A stretch of DNA of 64,000 bases from Ancylomarina subtilis (GTDB lineage: Bacteria > Bacteroidota > Bacteroidia > Bacteroidales > Marinifilaceae). Position 1 is the first letter of the stretch, and every line of letters starts with the position of its first letter. This document shows, piece after piece, positions 24,836 to 33,250 of the stretch. Below the pieces are notes generated by a model that worked only from the letters and a program-made list of their open reading frames with translations, made no database searches and was not told the DNA's origin. A program made the position numbers and the translations under genes. The stretch is taken from assembly GCF_004217115.1 (NCBI RefSeq), contig NZ_SHKN01000004.1, positions 50,206 to 114,205 on the forward strand, written 5' to 3'.

Positions 24836-25963
24836 ATGAAAATTAACTCCAATTTTGATAGTGGAAATATCAAAGTGATCGATTGCAGTAAGGCATCGGA
24901 TATTCAACTTGAAATCAATAAGGATACCCATTCCGATTTCTTCCAATGGTTTCATTTTCGTTTGCAAGGCGCACAAAATCAAACTTGTAAAATGCGAATC
25001 ATCAACGCATCTGAAGCTTCCTATCCTGAAGGTTACGAGGGCTATTATGCGGCGGCATCGTACGACAAAGAAACTTGGTTTAGAGTACCTAGCACCTACG
25101 ATGGAAAAGAACTGGTGATTGAACACACGCCGGAATTTAACTCTGTATTTTACGCCTACTTTGCTCCGTATAGCTACGAACAGCACCTTAATTTGGTTCA
25201 CAATGCACAGCTATCTCCTGAGTGCGAACTCGTATCAATAGGTGAAACCATTCAAGGTCGCGATATCGACATGCTGATTGTAGGTGAAGATGCCCCCGAA
25301 AAGAAAAAAATCTGGGTGATTGCCCGCCAACATCCGGGTGAATCAATGGCTGAGTGGTTTATGGAGGGCTTCATCGGAAGGCTGCTTGACGAGGACGATG
25401 CCGTATCGAGAACCCTATTGAACAAAGCGGTATTCTACATTGTTCCCAATATGAATATCGATGGTAGTATTCTGGGTAATTTAAGATCAAATGCTGCGGG
25501 TGCCAATCTGAATCGCGAGTGGGCCGAGCCAAAACTGGATTACAGTCCTGAAGTTTATCATGTTCGTAACATGATGGATCAATACGGTTGTGATTTGAAT
25601 ATCGATGTTCATGGTGACGAAGCACTCCCTTACAACTTCATTTCAAGTATTGAGGGAATCCCTTCTTTCGATGAAAGACTAAAAAATCTTTTAGAAAAAT
25701 TCACGCAGTCGTGGATGGCCTCATGTCCTGATTTCCAGGACACTCATGGCTACCCAAAGAACGATCCGGGTCAAGCCAACCTGGCAATCTGTTCAAAACA
25801 CATTGGGGAACGATATAAATGCTTATCTTTGACCATCGAAATGCCATTTAAGGATAATAATGATCTACCTGATCCTGAATTTGGATGGTCTCCGGAACGA
25901 AGTATTTTATTTGGAGAATCTGTTTTACATCCTATTCTACAGGTTATTGATCAACTAAGATAA
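24836..25963 (+). CDS. M14-family metallocarboxypeptidase (cytosolic carboxypeptidase-like)
   Basis: A 375-residue zinc carboxypeptidase without a signal peptide. Residues 1-125 are the beta-rich N-domain of the cytosolic carboxypeptidase (CCP) subgroup (FFQWFHFRLQGA, YFAPYSYEQH). The catalytic part has zinc ligands His and Glu in RQHPGESMAEWFMEG, NPxxN-type NMNIDGSILGNLRSNAAG, NREW, the third zinc ligand in DVHGDEA, and the catalytic Glu in LTIEMPFKD. Eukaryotic CCPs trim polyglutamate; the bacterial substrate is unknown. A -7-like TATCTTTG (24789-24796) lies upstream. The gene ends in a hairpin terminator whose right half is duplicated 6.3 kb downstream. Confidence 0.9.
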   Translation: MKINSNFDSGNIKVIDCSKASDIQLEINKDTHSDFFQWFHFRLQGAQNQTCKMRIINASEASYPEGYEGYYAAASYDKETWFRVPSTYDGKELVIEHTPEFNSVFYAYFAPYSYEQHLNLVHNAQLSPECELVSIGETIQGRDIDMLIVGEDAPEKKKIWVIARQHPGESMAEWFMEGFIGRLLDEDDAVSRTLLNKAVFYIVPNMNIDGSILGNLRSNAAGANLNREWAEPKLDYSPEVYHVRNMMDQYGCDLNIDVHGDEALPYNFISSIEGIPSFDERLKNLLEKFTQSWMASCPDFQDTHGYPKNDPGQANLAICSKHIGERYKCLSLTIEMPFKDNNDLPDPEFGWSPERSILFGESVLHPILQVIDQLR

Positions 25964-25994
25964 TAAAGACATATACACTCTGTATATTACTCAG

Positions 25995-26031
25995 AAAAGG
26001 CCTCATCCACGCTTCCTGGATGTGGCCTTTT
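25995..26031 (+). terminator. Terminator after the M14 carboxypeptidase gene
   Basis: A 15-bp stem (25995-26009 with 26017-26031, one T-T mismatch) with a 7-base loop, ending in TTTT. Its right arm belongs to the 30-bp direct repeat. Confidence 0.85.
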
Positions 26032-26041
26032 CGCTTTTTAT
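26012..26041 (+). repeat. 30-bp direct repeat, left copy
   Basis: Thirty bases starting CTTCCTGGATGTGG and ending GCTTTTTAT occur again, without a mismatch and in the same orientation, at 32269-32298. This copy forms the loop end and right arm of the M14 terminator. Confidence 0.95.
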
Positions 26042-26188
26042 AATTTGTTCACTATTATCTCTCTTTTCAATAAAATTAAGCCAAACCAACCGCCACTTTA
26101 ACTTAATTCTGGGAAATAAACAAAAACTCAATTGCAACCCCAAAGACTATAGTCTATACTCAAAATCTAACAATCAAGGTATTACATT

Positions 26189-27538
26189 CTAAAAATGTAA
26201 GGTGAATTCAGTATGACTTTTGGGGATTGAAGAGACTGAAATACTCCCATCGTGTAATCTCATGATTTGGCGGGCAAGATTTAAGCCAATACCCGAACCT
26301 TTTTCCTTTGTCGTAAAGAATGGTGTAAATATATTATCTATTAACTCATTGGGTATACCTGTGCCATTATCTAAAACTTTGATACAACTCACCGGATTTG
26401 ATTCATTAACAGATAGGCTGATCTGTTTGGATGCCAGCCCCTCAAGAGCATGAATTGAATTTCGAACCAAATTAATGAGCACTTGTGTTATCAACTTCTC
26501 ATCTGCGATAAGTTCTTGTATCTCATCATTCACCGACACGTCAAACTCAATGCCTTCCGATTGACATTCCTCGCGAAACAACATTTCGATATGCTCAAAC
26601 AATTTAACGACAGAAAACAATTCGAAACGCGCTTGTGGCAATTGAGTTAAATTTTTGTATTCATCTACAAAAGAGATGAGTCCCTTACTGCGTTTTCGTA
26701 TTGTTTTTAAACCTAATAAACTGTTCGATATAACTTCCTTACTCATCAAAGATTGAGGATTTTGCACATCATTTCGTTCATACAAATTGATAAGACTACT
26801 AGAGAGGAAGGAAATTGGACTTACCGAGTTTATAATTTCATGTGTAAAAACACGAATTAGTTTATTCATCGCTTCCATTTCGCCCTTGTCAATTTCACTT
26901 TTAATATCCTGAAAAGAAATCAGTTTAATAGAATCGTTTTCCAATCGAAAATCAACGGCTTTTATAGCCAATTTTAAAAGCCTATTCTCTATCAAATAGT
27001 TTCTTAATTTTTGCTTTTCAGTCTTCAGTTGAACTAAAAAATTAGGGAACTCACTTTCCAGACAAGATAGCTCCGAAATATTCTGAAAATCATCAAGTCT
27101 AAAAAGTTCCTTGAAAGCCTTATTACACAAGCGCACATTTCCCTTACTATCGAAGGCCAATAAACCAACACCAACCAATTGTATCGTATGCTGAAAAAAA
27201 ACAAAATCCTTCTCTTTTTCTATCTTAACTTTCCCAAATGCATGAATAATCTGATTAAAACTCTTGTGTAAATTTTCAAAAGCCTTATTCTCTTTTTGTA
27301 GATTAAATACCAGGGTTGAATCCTGATATTGAAATGCGTTGAAAAACTTTGATAAATCGCGATTGATTTTATTTACATAATAAATCAGGTAAATAATTTG
27401 CATTATCCATAAAGCAATCAGACTATAAGTTGTTACAAGCATATACGGCATAGAACGCACGTATAAAAACAATACGGGTGTAAGTGACAACAAAATAATT
27501 TGAATAACAATCGATACGTAGAATCTTTTATAAATCAT
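26189..27538 (-). CDS. NtrY-like membrane sensor histidine kinase
   Basis: A 449-residue kinase. Two membrane helices near the N-terminus (about 8-27 and 31-52) with almost no periplasmic loop suggest that it senses a membrane or cytoplasmic signal. A PAS-like domain follows (about 115-215; VGVGLLAFDSKGNVRLCNKAFKELF). The HisKA-like box is VFTHEIINSVSPISFLSSS with the phospho-His; the ATPase domain has the N box LVRNSIHAL, G1 DNGTGIP and G2 KGSGIGLNLARQIM. It overlaps the upstream response-regulator gene by 11 bp, so the two are translated together. Its partner is almost certainly that NtrC-like regulator. Confidence 0.9.
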   Translation of the reverse strand: MIYKRFYVSIVIQIILLSLTPVLFLYVRSMPYMLVTTYSLIALWIMQIIYLIYYVNKINRDLSKFFNAFQYQDSTLVFNLQKENKAFENLHKSFNQIIHAFGKVKIEKEKDFVFFQHTIQLVGVGLLAFDSKGNVRLCNKAFKELFRLDDFQNISELSCLESEFPNFLVQLKTEKQKLRNYLIENRLLKLAIKAVDFRLENDSIKLISFQDIKSEIDKGEMEAMNKLIRVFTHEIINSVSPISFLSSSLINLYERNDVQNPQSLMSKEVISNSLLGLKTIRKRSKGLISFVDEYKNLTQLPQARFELFSVVKLFEHIEMLFREECQSEGIEFDVSVNDEIQELIADEKLITQVLINLVRNSIHALEGLASKQISLSVNESNPVSCIKVLDNGTGIPNELIDNIFTPFFTTKEKGSGIGLNLARQIMRLHDGSISVSSIPKSHTEFTLHF

Positions 27539-28901
27539 ATTTTTTAATTTTGTCGTATAACGTAGATCGGTTGATTCCTAGTCCCTTTGCAGCCAAACTC
27601 ATGTTTCCACCAGTATGTTTAATTGCCTGTTCTATCAAAAGCTTCTCATTCTCTGTCAGGTTGAAGCTGTCTACTTGACGTTTTGAACTCATAGCACCCT
27701 CTCCTATTAGAATATCAGAAGCCGTCAATTTTTCAGTATCGGAAAGAATCACCGATTTCTCAATGATATGTTGAAATTCCCGAATGTTTCCTGGCCAGGT
27801 ATATTGAGCGAGTTTCTTTATGGCTGAGTTCTCAAAAAGCATGATCTTCTTTTGATATAAACCAGCATACTTTTGTAGAAAGAAATCAGCCAAGCCAGGA
27901 ATATCTTCTATTCTTTCGCGCAAAGGTGGCAACTCTAGCATAATGGTATTCAGCCGATAGAGTAAATCTTCACGAAAAGTACCCTCGGCAACCATCTCTA
28001 ACAAATTACTATTGGTTGCTGCAACAAGGCGCACATCAACATCGACAGGTAAATTCCCGCCAAGTGGAACAATTTGTTTATTTTGAATGGCCGTTAACAA
28101 CTTTGCTTGCAAATGAATAGGCACATTACCTATTTCGTCTAAAAATAAAGTTCCTCCAGAAGCCAATTCAAATCGTCCCATACGATCTTCTTTTGCATCG
28201 GTAAAAGCACCTTTTTTATAGCCAAACAGTTCACTTTCAAACAGACTCTCACTAAGTGCACCCAAATCAAGATGCACAAACACCTGATCTTTCCGCATCG
28301 ATCTCAGATGAACTTCCCTTGCAATCAGCTCTTTTCCCGTACCATTCTCTCCTATAAGTAAAACATTTGCTTCGGTTTTTGCCACCTTATCAAGAGTTCT
28401 AAACACCTCTTTCATAGCAGGGGACTTCCCTCTTACAAATTGAGTATTTTTATTTATCTGATAATTAATCTGCTTTTGCTTTTCCTTTAAGCCCTTTATT
28501 TCAAGTTTGGATAGACGTAATTTATAGGCAGCTAAAAGAGTTGATAAAATTTTATTTTCATCCCATGATTTTTGAACAAAATCAACAGCGCCTTCTTTCA
28601 TTGCCTTTACAGCCAATTCAACATCACCATAAGCAGTAATCAAAACAACACAGGCATTCGAATCGAATTCCATAATACGTTTCAACCAATACAACCCCTC
28701 ATTCCCGGAATTTATTCCTGCTTTAAAATTCATATCCAGCATGTAAACATCATACACCTCCTCCTCTAACTTTGAAAGTAACTGATTTGGATTCTTTATA
28801 GTATCAATCTTTGAAAAGTGTGTATTGAGATACAACTTAAATGCAAAGAGAAGTTCTTCGTTATCATCTATTATTAAAAGCTTTCCTTTTCCAGACATCA
28901 A
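27528..28901 (-). CDS. NtrC-family sigma-54-dependent response regulator
   Basis: A 457-residue activator in three parts. Receiver (1-125): IIDDNEE acidic pocket, phospho-Asp56 in YMLDMNF, ITAYGD and a Lys in FVQKSWD. AAA+ domain (about 150-385): Walker A GENGTGKE, the sigma-54-contact loop GAFTDA, Walker B GGTLFLDEIGN, RLVAATNSNL and the arginine-finger FREDLLYRLN. C-terminal Fis-like helix-turn-helix (415-457): GGNMSLAAKGLGINRSTLYDKIKKY. It should activate sigma-54 promoters after phosphorylation by the overlapping kinase. The obvious target is the divergent ABC transporter operon, which has tandem palindromes and a -24/-12 site. Confidence 0.94.
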   Translation of the reverse strand: MMSGKGKLLIIDDNEELLFAFKLYLNTHFSKIDTIKNPNQLLSKLEEEVYDVYMLDMNFKAGINSGNEGLYWLKRIMEFDSNACVVLITAYGDVELAVKAMKEGAVDFVQKSWDENKILSTLLAAYKLRLSKLEIKGLKEKQKQINYQINKNTQFVRGKSPAMKEVFRTLDKVAKTEANVLLIGENGTGKELIAREVHLRSMRKDQVFVHLDLGALSESLFESELFGYKKGAFTDAKEDRMGRFELASGGTLFLDEIGNVPIHLQAKLLTAIQNKQIVPLGGNLPVDVDVRLVAATNSNLLEMVAEGTFREDLLYRLNTIMLELPPLRERIEDIPGLADFFLQKYAGLYQKKIMLFENSAIKKLAQYTWPGNIREFQHIIEKSVILSDTEKLTASDILIGEGAMSSKRQVDSFNLTENEKLLIEQAIKHTGGNMSLAAKGLGINRSTLYDKIKKYDL

Positions 28902-28936
28902 TAATCAATTAAAGTTCCGTGGCAAAGTAATCATAT

Positions 28937-28975
28937 TGTTGTAAATACCAACAGGTAGTGTTGGATAATCCAACA
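28937..28975. promoter_or_regulatory. Tandem palindromic operators (upstream activator sites)
   Basis: Two copies of TGTTG-N7-CAACA lie at 28937-28953 and 28959-28975, centres exactly 22 bp (two helical turns) apart. The second extends to a perfect 11-bp inverted repeat around one base (28956-28978). They lie about 87 and 109 bp before the predicted start of the sigma-54 promoter, a usual place for NtrC-type activator sites, and 36-75 bp from the regulator's own start codon. Confidence 0.78.
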
Positions 28976-29028
28976 CTAAAACATAAAATAAAATCACAAC
29001 ATACTATACAACAGATCATTTAGCACTA

Positions 29029-29045
29029 TGGCATAAAATCTGCTT
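29029..29045 (+). promoter_or_regulatory. Sigma-54 (-24/-12) promoter of the ABC transporter operon
   Basis: TGGCAT at 29029-29034 and CTGCTT at 29040-29045 place GG and GC 10 bases apart, as in the TGGCAC-N5-TTGC consensus. Transcription should start near 29055, 21 bases before the ATPase gene. Confidence 0.72.
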
Positions 29046-29075
29046 TAGAATGAGAAAACATTTAAAAATATTAGA

Positions 29076-29786
29076 ATGATAGTTGTAAAAGATCTAAGCA
29101 AAGTATTCAGAACTGAAGAACTTGAGACCTCAGCTTTAAGCAAAGTAAACATCCACATAAAAAGAGGGGAATTTGTTACTATAATGGGGCCTTCAGGCTG
29201 TGGCAAATCTACCTTATTAAATTTGATTGGTTTGTTAGATAAGCCCACTGAAGGGCAATACATATTCAACAGCATCAATCTTTCTAAAGAAAACGAGAAG
29301 AACCTCACACAATACAGAAAAGGCAATATTGGTTTTATTTTTCAAAACTTTAATCTGATAGATGAATTAAATGTTTTTGAAAACGTAGAACTGCCCCTCG
29401 TGTATATGGGAATCTCAGCCTCGAAAAGAAAAATTGACGTTGATAAGGTACTTACCCGAATGAATATTTCGCATAGGGCAAAGCACTATCCTCAACAACT
29501 TTCAGGAGGACAGCAACAAAGAGTTGCCATAGCAAGAGCTGTGGTTACGCAACCCAAACTAATACTTGCCGATGAGCCCACCGGAAATTTGGATTCGAAA
29601 AATGGAGAAGAAGTCATGCAATTACTCTATGAGTTAAATATGGAAGGGACAACCATAGTGATGGTAACACACTCGTTTAAAGATTCGGAATATGCGCAAC
29701 GAATCATTCATCTATGCGATGGCAAAATTGTATCTGAAAACAATAAAATATCGCAAAATAGAGAAGCTATAGCCCTCAACGAGTAA
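29076..29786 (+). CDS. ABC transporter ATP-binding protein (LolD/MacB type)
   Basis: A 236-residue ATPase with Walker [10 protein letters not shown]-loop [20 protein letters not shown], signature LSGGQQQR, Walker [13 protein letters not shown] and the H-loop VMVTHSF. The sequence belongs with the MacB/LolD/FtsE group, whose partners are FtsX-fold permeases that work by mechanotransmission and not by a transport channel. The permease gene follows 48 bp downstream. Expression is probably sigma-54 dependent through the divergent two-component system. Confidence 0.94.
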   Translation: MIVVKDLSKVFRTEELETSALSKVNIHIKRGEFVTIMGPSGCGKSTLLNLIGLLDKPTEGQYIFNSINLSKENEKNLTQYRKGNIGFIFQNFNLIDELNVFENVELPLVYMGISASKRKIDVDKVLTRMNISHRAKHYPQQLSGGQQQRVAIARAVVTQPKLILADEPTGNLDSKNGEEVMQLLYELNMEGTTIVMVTHSFKDSEYAQRIIHLCDGKIVSENNKISQNREAIALNE

Positions 29787-29834
29787 AATATCTAGCAATC
29801 TTATTACATTTATTTTCCAAAATAAAATAACATC

Positions 29835-32204
29835 ATGTTTCTATACAAACTCAAACTCTCTTTTCGTAGTCTGGCAAAGGATAAGGTCAATTCCATCATC
29901 AATATCTTCGGGCTTGCTATTGGCATGGCCGCAGTAACACTCATTTCCATATACGTTCAGCACGAACTAAGCTACGATAAGTTTAATACAAAGCATGAAC
30001 GAATTTATCATCTTATATCACTACTTAACGATACGGGTGATGAATTGCAACCCCTTGAAATTTGTAAACGTTTAACTCCTGAAAATTTTGCTAACGCAAT
30101 ACCCGAAATTGAAGAGATTACGCAACTCTATAGAGGATATACACAAAATGTAACAATAGGAGATCAACATTTCACAGGAATCCGCTGTCACTATGTCGAC
30201 ACAAACTTCCACAAGGTATTTACACTGGAACCTATTGCCGGAGAATCAATCAATATATTTTCGAACCCCAATGGTGTTGTGATGAATGCCACAACTGCAA
30301 AAAAACTCTTTGGAACCACCAATGCGGATGGTAAAGAATTCAAAATATCTGGTAATTTATTAAAAGTAAACTCTGTTGTAAAAGATTTACCACTTACTTC
30401 TCATTACGATTTCGACATTCTTTTCCCCTTGCCAAGTTCTAGTTGGAGAGCAAATCAAAAAAGTATAGAATATCACACCTATATTTTACTTAAACAAGGA
30501 GTTGATGAAGCTACTACAATTAAAAAGATTGAGAATAGTTATTCTAAAATGCTTGATGATGCCTTTGGACAATATGGAGAAAAGACAGGATCTTACTTAC
30601 AAAAATTAACTGATATTCATTTGAGATCTGATTATGATCCCAGTCTTAAACCTTCTGGTGATATAAAGGCAATTTATATCCATATTCTACTTGCCTTTTT
30701 AATATTAGCCATTGCCATTGTTAATTTTGTCAACATAACCACAGCCCGTTACGATGATAAACTAAACCAAATAGGCATAAAGAAAGCTATTGGTGCTGAA
30801 CGAAGAGATTTGATTAAAGACTTTTTAGGGCGTACACTGTTGATGTCATCAATAGCGCTATTATTTGGCATTATTATAGCCGAAATATTACTCCCTTCCT
30901 TCGGGAAATTAATGAATAGAACATTAAGTATTGAGTATTTATCTAACCCGATTCTCTATTACGGACTACCATCTATGACACTACTTGTGGGTCTACTTTC
31001 TGGCTTGTATCCTGCACTTACCATTACTCGTTACAACCCATCTGCCATTATTAAAGGCAATCTGCAAACTGGTAGTGGCAAAAATTTGCTGTCTCGAATC
31101 CTGCTTATTTTTCAATTTTCAACGTCTATTGTTTTGATTTCTGTTGTCATTATCACACAGCAACAAATCAACTATATGAAAGAAATGGATTTAGGCTTCG
31201 AACCAGAACATGTTATTGCAATAAATAACCTTAGTGGCTCTCAAAAACAAGGCTACTCCACCATTAAACAAGAACTTTTAAAAATGCCTGAGATAAGCTC
31301 AGTTAGTGCATGCCTCCATCTTCCCGGAGGTGGAGCAAGTGGCCAAATATTTCGCCTTTATGGTAGTGATGCTAAAAACACAAAAAAATTTGATGAATAT
31401 CGTGTCAGACCCGATTACTTTAAAACACTAGGTATACAATTTATAGAAGGAACAGAATTTAAAGACAGTCAAGTTGAACATTGCAGAGGAATCATCTTAA
31501 ATGAAGCAGCTATAAAATACCTGGGTGTTGATGATCCTTTGGGCAAATTAGTTTGGTTTCATGAAGCAAAATATGAAATTCAAGGCATTGTTAAAGATTT
31601 TCATTACGCCTCTTTACACGAAAAAATTTCCCCTTTAATGTTTACCTGCTTCAAACACATTGGGAATATCAACTTTGTATTGCTTAAGGTAAAAACCAAT
31701 GATATAAGTATTTTATTATCAAAAGTAAAAGAGATCTTTAAAAAGATCGATCCCTCAAGAACGAATTATCACCTATTTATCGATGACATCTGTCGTGATC
31801 GCTATCAGCAGGAAGAAAGGTCACAAACACTCACAAGCTACTCGTCTGTACTCTCCATTTTATTAGCATTACTTGGCCTATATGCGCTTACACTATTTAT
31901 TGTGCAAAAACGTACAAAAGAGATTGGTATTAGAAAAGTCAGCGGTGCAAGTGCATTACGAATAACGACATTATTCTTTTCTACTTTTGCAAAATGGCTA
32001 GGTCTTGCCTTTATCATCTCCATCCCAATATCGTGGTATATAATGAATCGATGGCTGGAACAATTTGCTTACAAAACACAAATCGGTGTCTTTCCTTTTC
32101 TATTTTCAGGCCTACTAACCGCACTGTTTGCTTTACTCGTTGTTGGTGTACAAACCTGGAAGGCTGCCAATCAGAATCCTGTAGATTCGTTGCGGAGTGA
32201 GTAA
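29835..32204 (+). CDS. MacB/FtsX-type ABC transporter permease
   Basis: A 789-residue permease in two similar halves, as is common in Bacteroidota. Each half has a MacB-like periplasmic domain and an FtsX domain. The first half starts with a membrane helix (SIINIFGLAIGMAAVTLISIYV) and a periplasmic domain (about 45-270), then three helices (about 275-410; IHILLAFLILAIAIVNFVNITTARYDDKLNQIGIKKAIGAERRDLI). The second has a helix near 425-445, a periplasmic domain, and three C-terminal helices (RTKEIGIRKVSGASALRITTLFFSTFAKW). It pairs with the upstream ATPase. Such systems extrude peptides, lipids or antibiotics or work on envelope lipoproteins; the substrate is unknown. Confidence 0.92.
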   Translation: MFLYKLKLSFRSLAKDKVNSIINIFGLAIGMAAVTLISIYVQHELSYDKFNTKHERIYHLISLLNDTGDELQPLEICKRLTPENFANAIPEIEEITQLYRGYTQNVTIGDQHFTGIRCHYVDTNFHKVFTLEPIAGESINIFSNPNGVVMNATTAKKLFGTTNADGKEFKISGNLLKVNSVVKDLPLTSHYDFDILFPLPSSSWRANQKSIEYHTYILLKQGVDEATTIKKIENSYSKMLDDAFGQYGEKTGSYLQKLTDIHLRSDYDPSLKPSGDIKAIYIHILLAFLILAIAIVNFVNITTARYDDKLNQIGIKKAIGAERRDLIKDFLGRTLLMSSIALLFGIIIAEILLPSFGKLMNRTLSIEYLSNPILYYGLPSMTLLVGLLSGLYPALTITRYNPSAIIKGNLQTGSGKNLLSRILLIFQFSTSIVLISVVIITQQQINYMKEMDLGFEPEHVIAINNLSGSQKQGYSTIKQELLKMPEISSVSACLHLPGGGASGQIFRLYGSDAKNTKKFDEYRVRPDYFKTLGIQFIEGTEFKDSQVEHCRGIILNEAAIKYLGVDDPLGKLVWFHEAKYEIQGIVKDFHYASLHEKISPLMFTCFKHIGNINFVLLKVKTNDISILLSKVKEIFKKIDPSRTNYHLFIDDICRDRYQQEERSQTLTSYSSVLSILLALLGLYALTLFIVQKRTKEIGIRKVSGASALRITTLFFSTFAKWLGLAFIISIPISWYIMNRWLEQFAYKTQIGVFPFLFSGLLTALFALLVVGVQTWKAANQNPVDSLRSE

Positions 32205-32235
32205 TTATACCGATACTTTAAATTTATCTTTAAAT

Positions 32236-32267
32236 AAAAAACCTTAGAAATTTATCTAAGGTTTTTT
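32236..32267 (+). terminator. Terminator after the ABC permease gene
   Basis: A 13-bp perfect stem (32236-32248 with 32255-32267) with a 6-base loop, ending in six T. Confidence 0.9.
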
Positions 32268-32268
32268 A

Positions 32269-32298
32269 CTTCCTGGATGTGGCCTTTTCGCTTTTTAT
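32269..32298 (+). repeat. 30-bp direct repeat, right copy
   Basis: Identical to 26012-26041 and in the same orientation. Here the left arm of the hairpin is absent, so it cannot fold as a terminator by itself; it starts one base after the permease terminator. Confidence 0.95.
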
Positions 32299-32406
32299 GC
32301 TTTCCTCTTTCCTCCTTCAGCTTAAATATTACACAACATAAGATCATTGATTAATTTTTCTTATGTTTGACCTCATTTTAATCACACACCATTTAAAGTA
32401 AGCATA

Positions 32407-33000
32407 ATGATTCATACTTTATTCAAATTAAAAACAAAACTCGGTATATTAGTTATCTCGAGTATGCTCTTATCAAGTTGCGGGGTTATCATTGGGGGAA
32501 GCAAATATTACGCGCATGTAACGGTTGAAAATCATCCCAAAGCCGTTATTTCATACGATGGCAATGCAAAAGGAATAGGGGAAGCTGACTTTTTAGCACC
32601 CAGAAAAGATGCCGATTCGTTCTCCATTACGGTAAAAGAACCTGGTTGTGATGAACAAGTTTTCGATTTTACTGAAAAAAGTTTTCGAGGATGGACACTG
32701 GTCGGAACACTCGTAACCTGGACAGGAACCATTGGTGGTATACCTGTGCCTTGGGGTTTAATTGTAGATGGTGCATCCGGCTCATTCTGGAAACCCAACG
32801 TTTATGAAAGTGGCGTATCGAAAATAAATTACAAAAACTTCCACTACAGTCTCAACTACACAGGCTGTCCGGATAAATACAATGGTCCTATTCTCAAAAC
32901 AAAAGCAGAAAGACTGACTGAGCTAAAAAGACTATTGGATGAAGGGATATTAACTCTGGAAGAATTTAATGCAGAGAAAAAGAAAATTCTAGCCGAATAA
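32407..33000 (+). CDS. Lipoprotein with C-terminal SHOCT-like motif
   Basis: A 197-residue lipoprotein (signal ending MLLSSC, Cys25). The middle resembles PEGA-like or carboxypeptidase-regulatory beta folds (VTVENHPKAVISYDGNAKGIGEADF), followed by a hydrophobic glycine-rich segment (LVGTLVTWTGTIGGIPVPWGLIVDGASGSFW) that looks like a membrane-associated hairpin. The last 30 residues (ERLTELKRLLDEGILTLEEFNAEKKKIL) are a SHOCT-type motif, a short helical module found at protein ends and thought to mediate oligomer contacts. Function unknown. A possible -7 element TATGTTTG lies at 32362-32369. Confidence 0.75.
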   Translation: MIHTLFKLKTKLGILVISSMLLSSCGVIIGGSKYYAHVTVENHPKAVISYDGNAKGIGEADFLAPRKDADSFSITVKEPGCDEQVFDFTEKSFRGWTLVGTLVTWTGTIGGIPVPWGLIVDGASGSFWKPNVYESGVSKINYKNFHYSLNYTGCPDKYNGPILKTKAERLTELKRLLDEGILTLEEFNAEKKKILAE

Positions 33001-33014
33001 AATATTTTTTAAAC

Positions 33015-33048
33015 CATTATCCCGGTTGCGACCTCAACTGGGATAATG
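33015..33048. terminator. Hairpin after the SHOCT lipoprotein gene
   Basis: A 14-bp stem (33015-33028 with 33035-33048, one G-T pair) and a 6-base loop. No T run follows, so it may stabilise an mRNA end or end transcription weakly. Confidence 0.5.
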
Positions 33049-33250
33049 TTCAAGATAAATGCGGATTCCCTCCTCAAAAATCATTAATTCCATCTGATTC
33101 ACATAAATCTCTTTTATACACTCTGATAATTGAAAAGAAATTGCTAATATTATGGTATTAAGCTCGACTTGAAAAGTCTGGGGTATTCCCCACTCACCCC
33201 ATCCTTAGTAAAATCGTTTACACCACTAAACAATTTGAAAACCCAGTAAT

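Noticed and set aside
24788..25201. A 137-residue minus-strand open frame opposite the M14 carboxypeptidase
   Set aside because: It mirrors the conserved N-domain of the peptidase and shows no family features of its own.
26012..32298. A transposon bounded by the 30-bp repeats
   Set aside because: The repeats are direct, no transposase or integrase is encoded between them, and 30 bp is too long for a usual target duplication; only the word cassette is justified.
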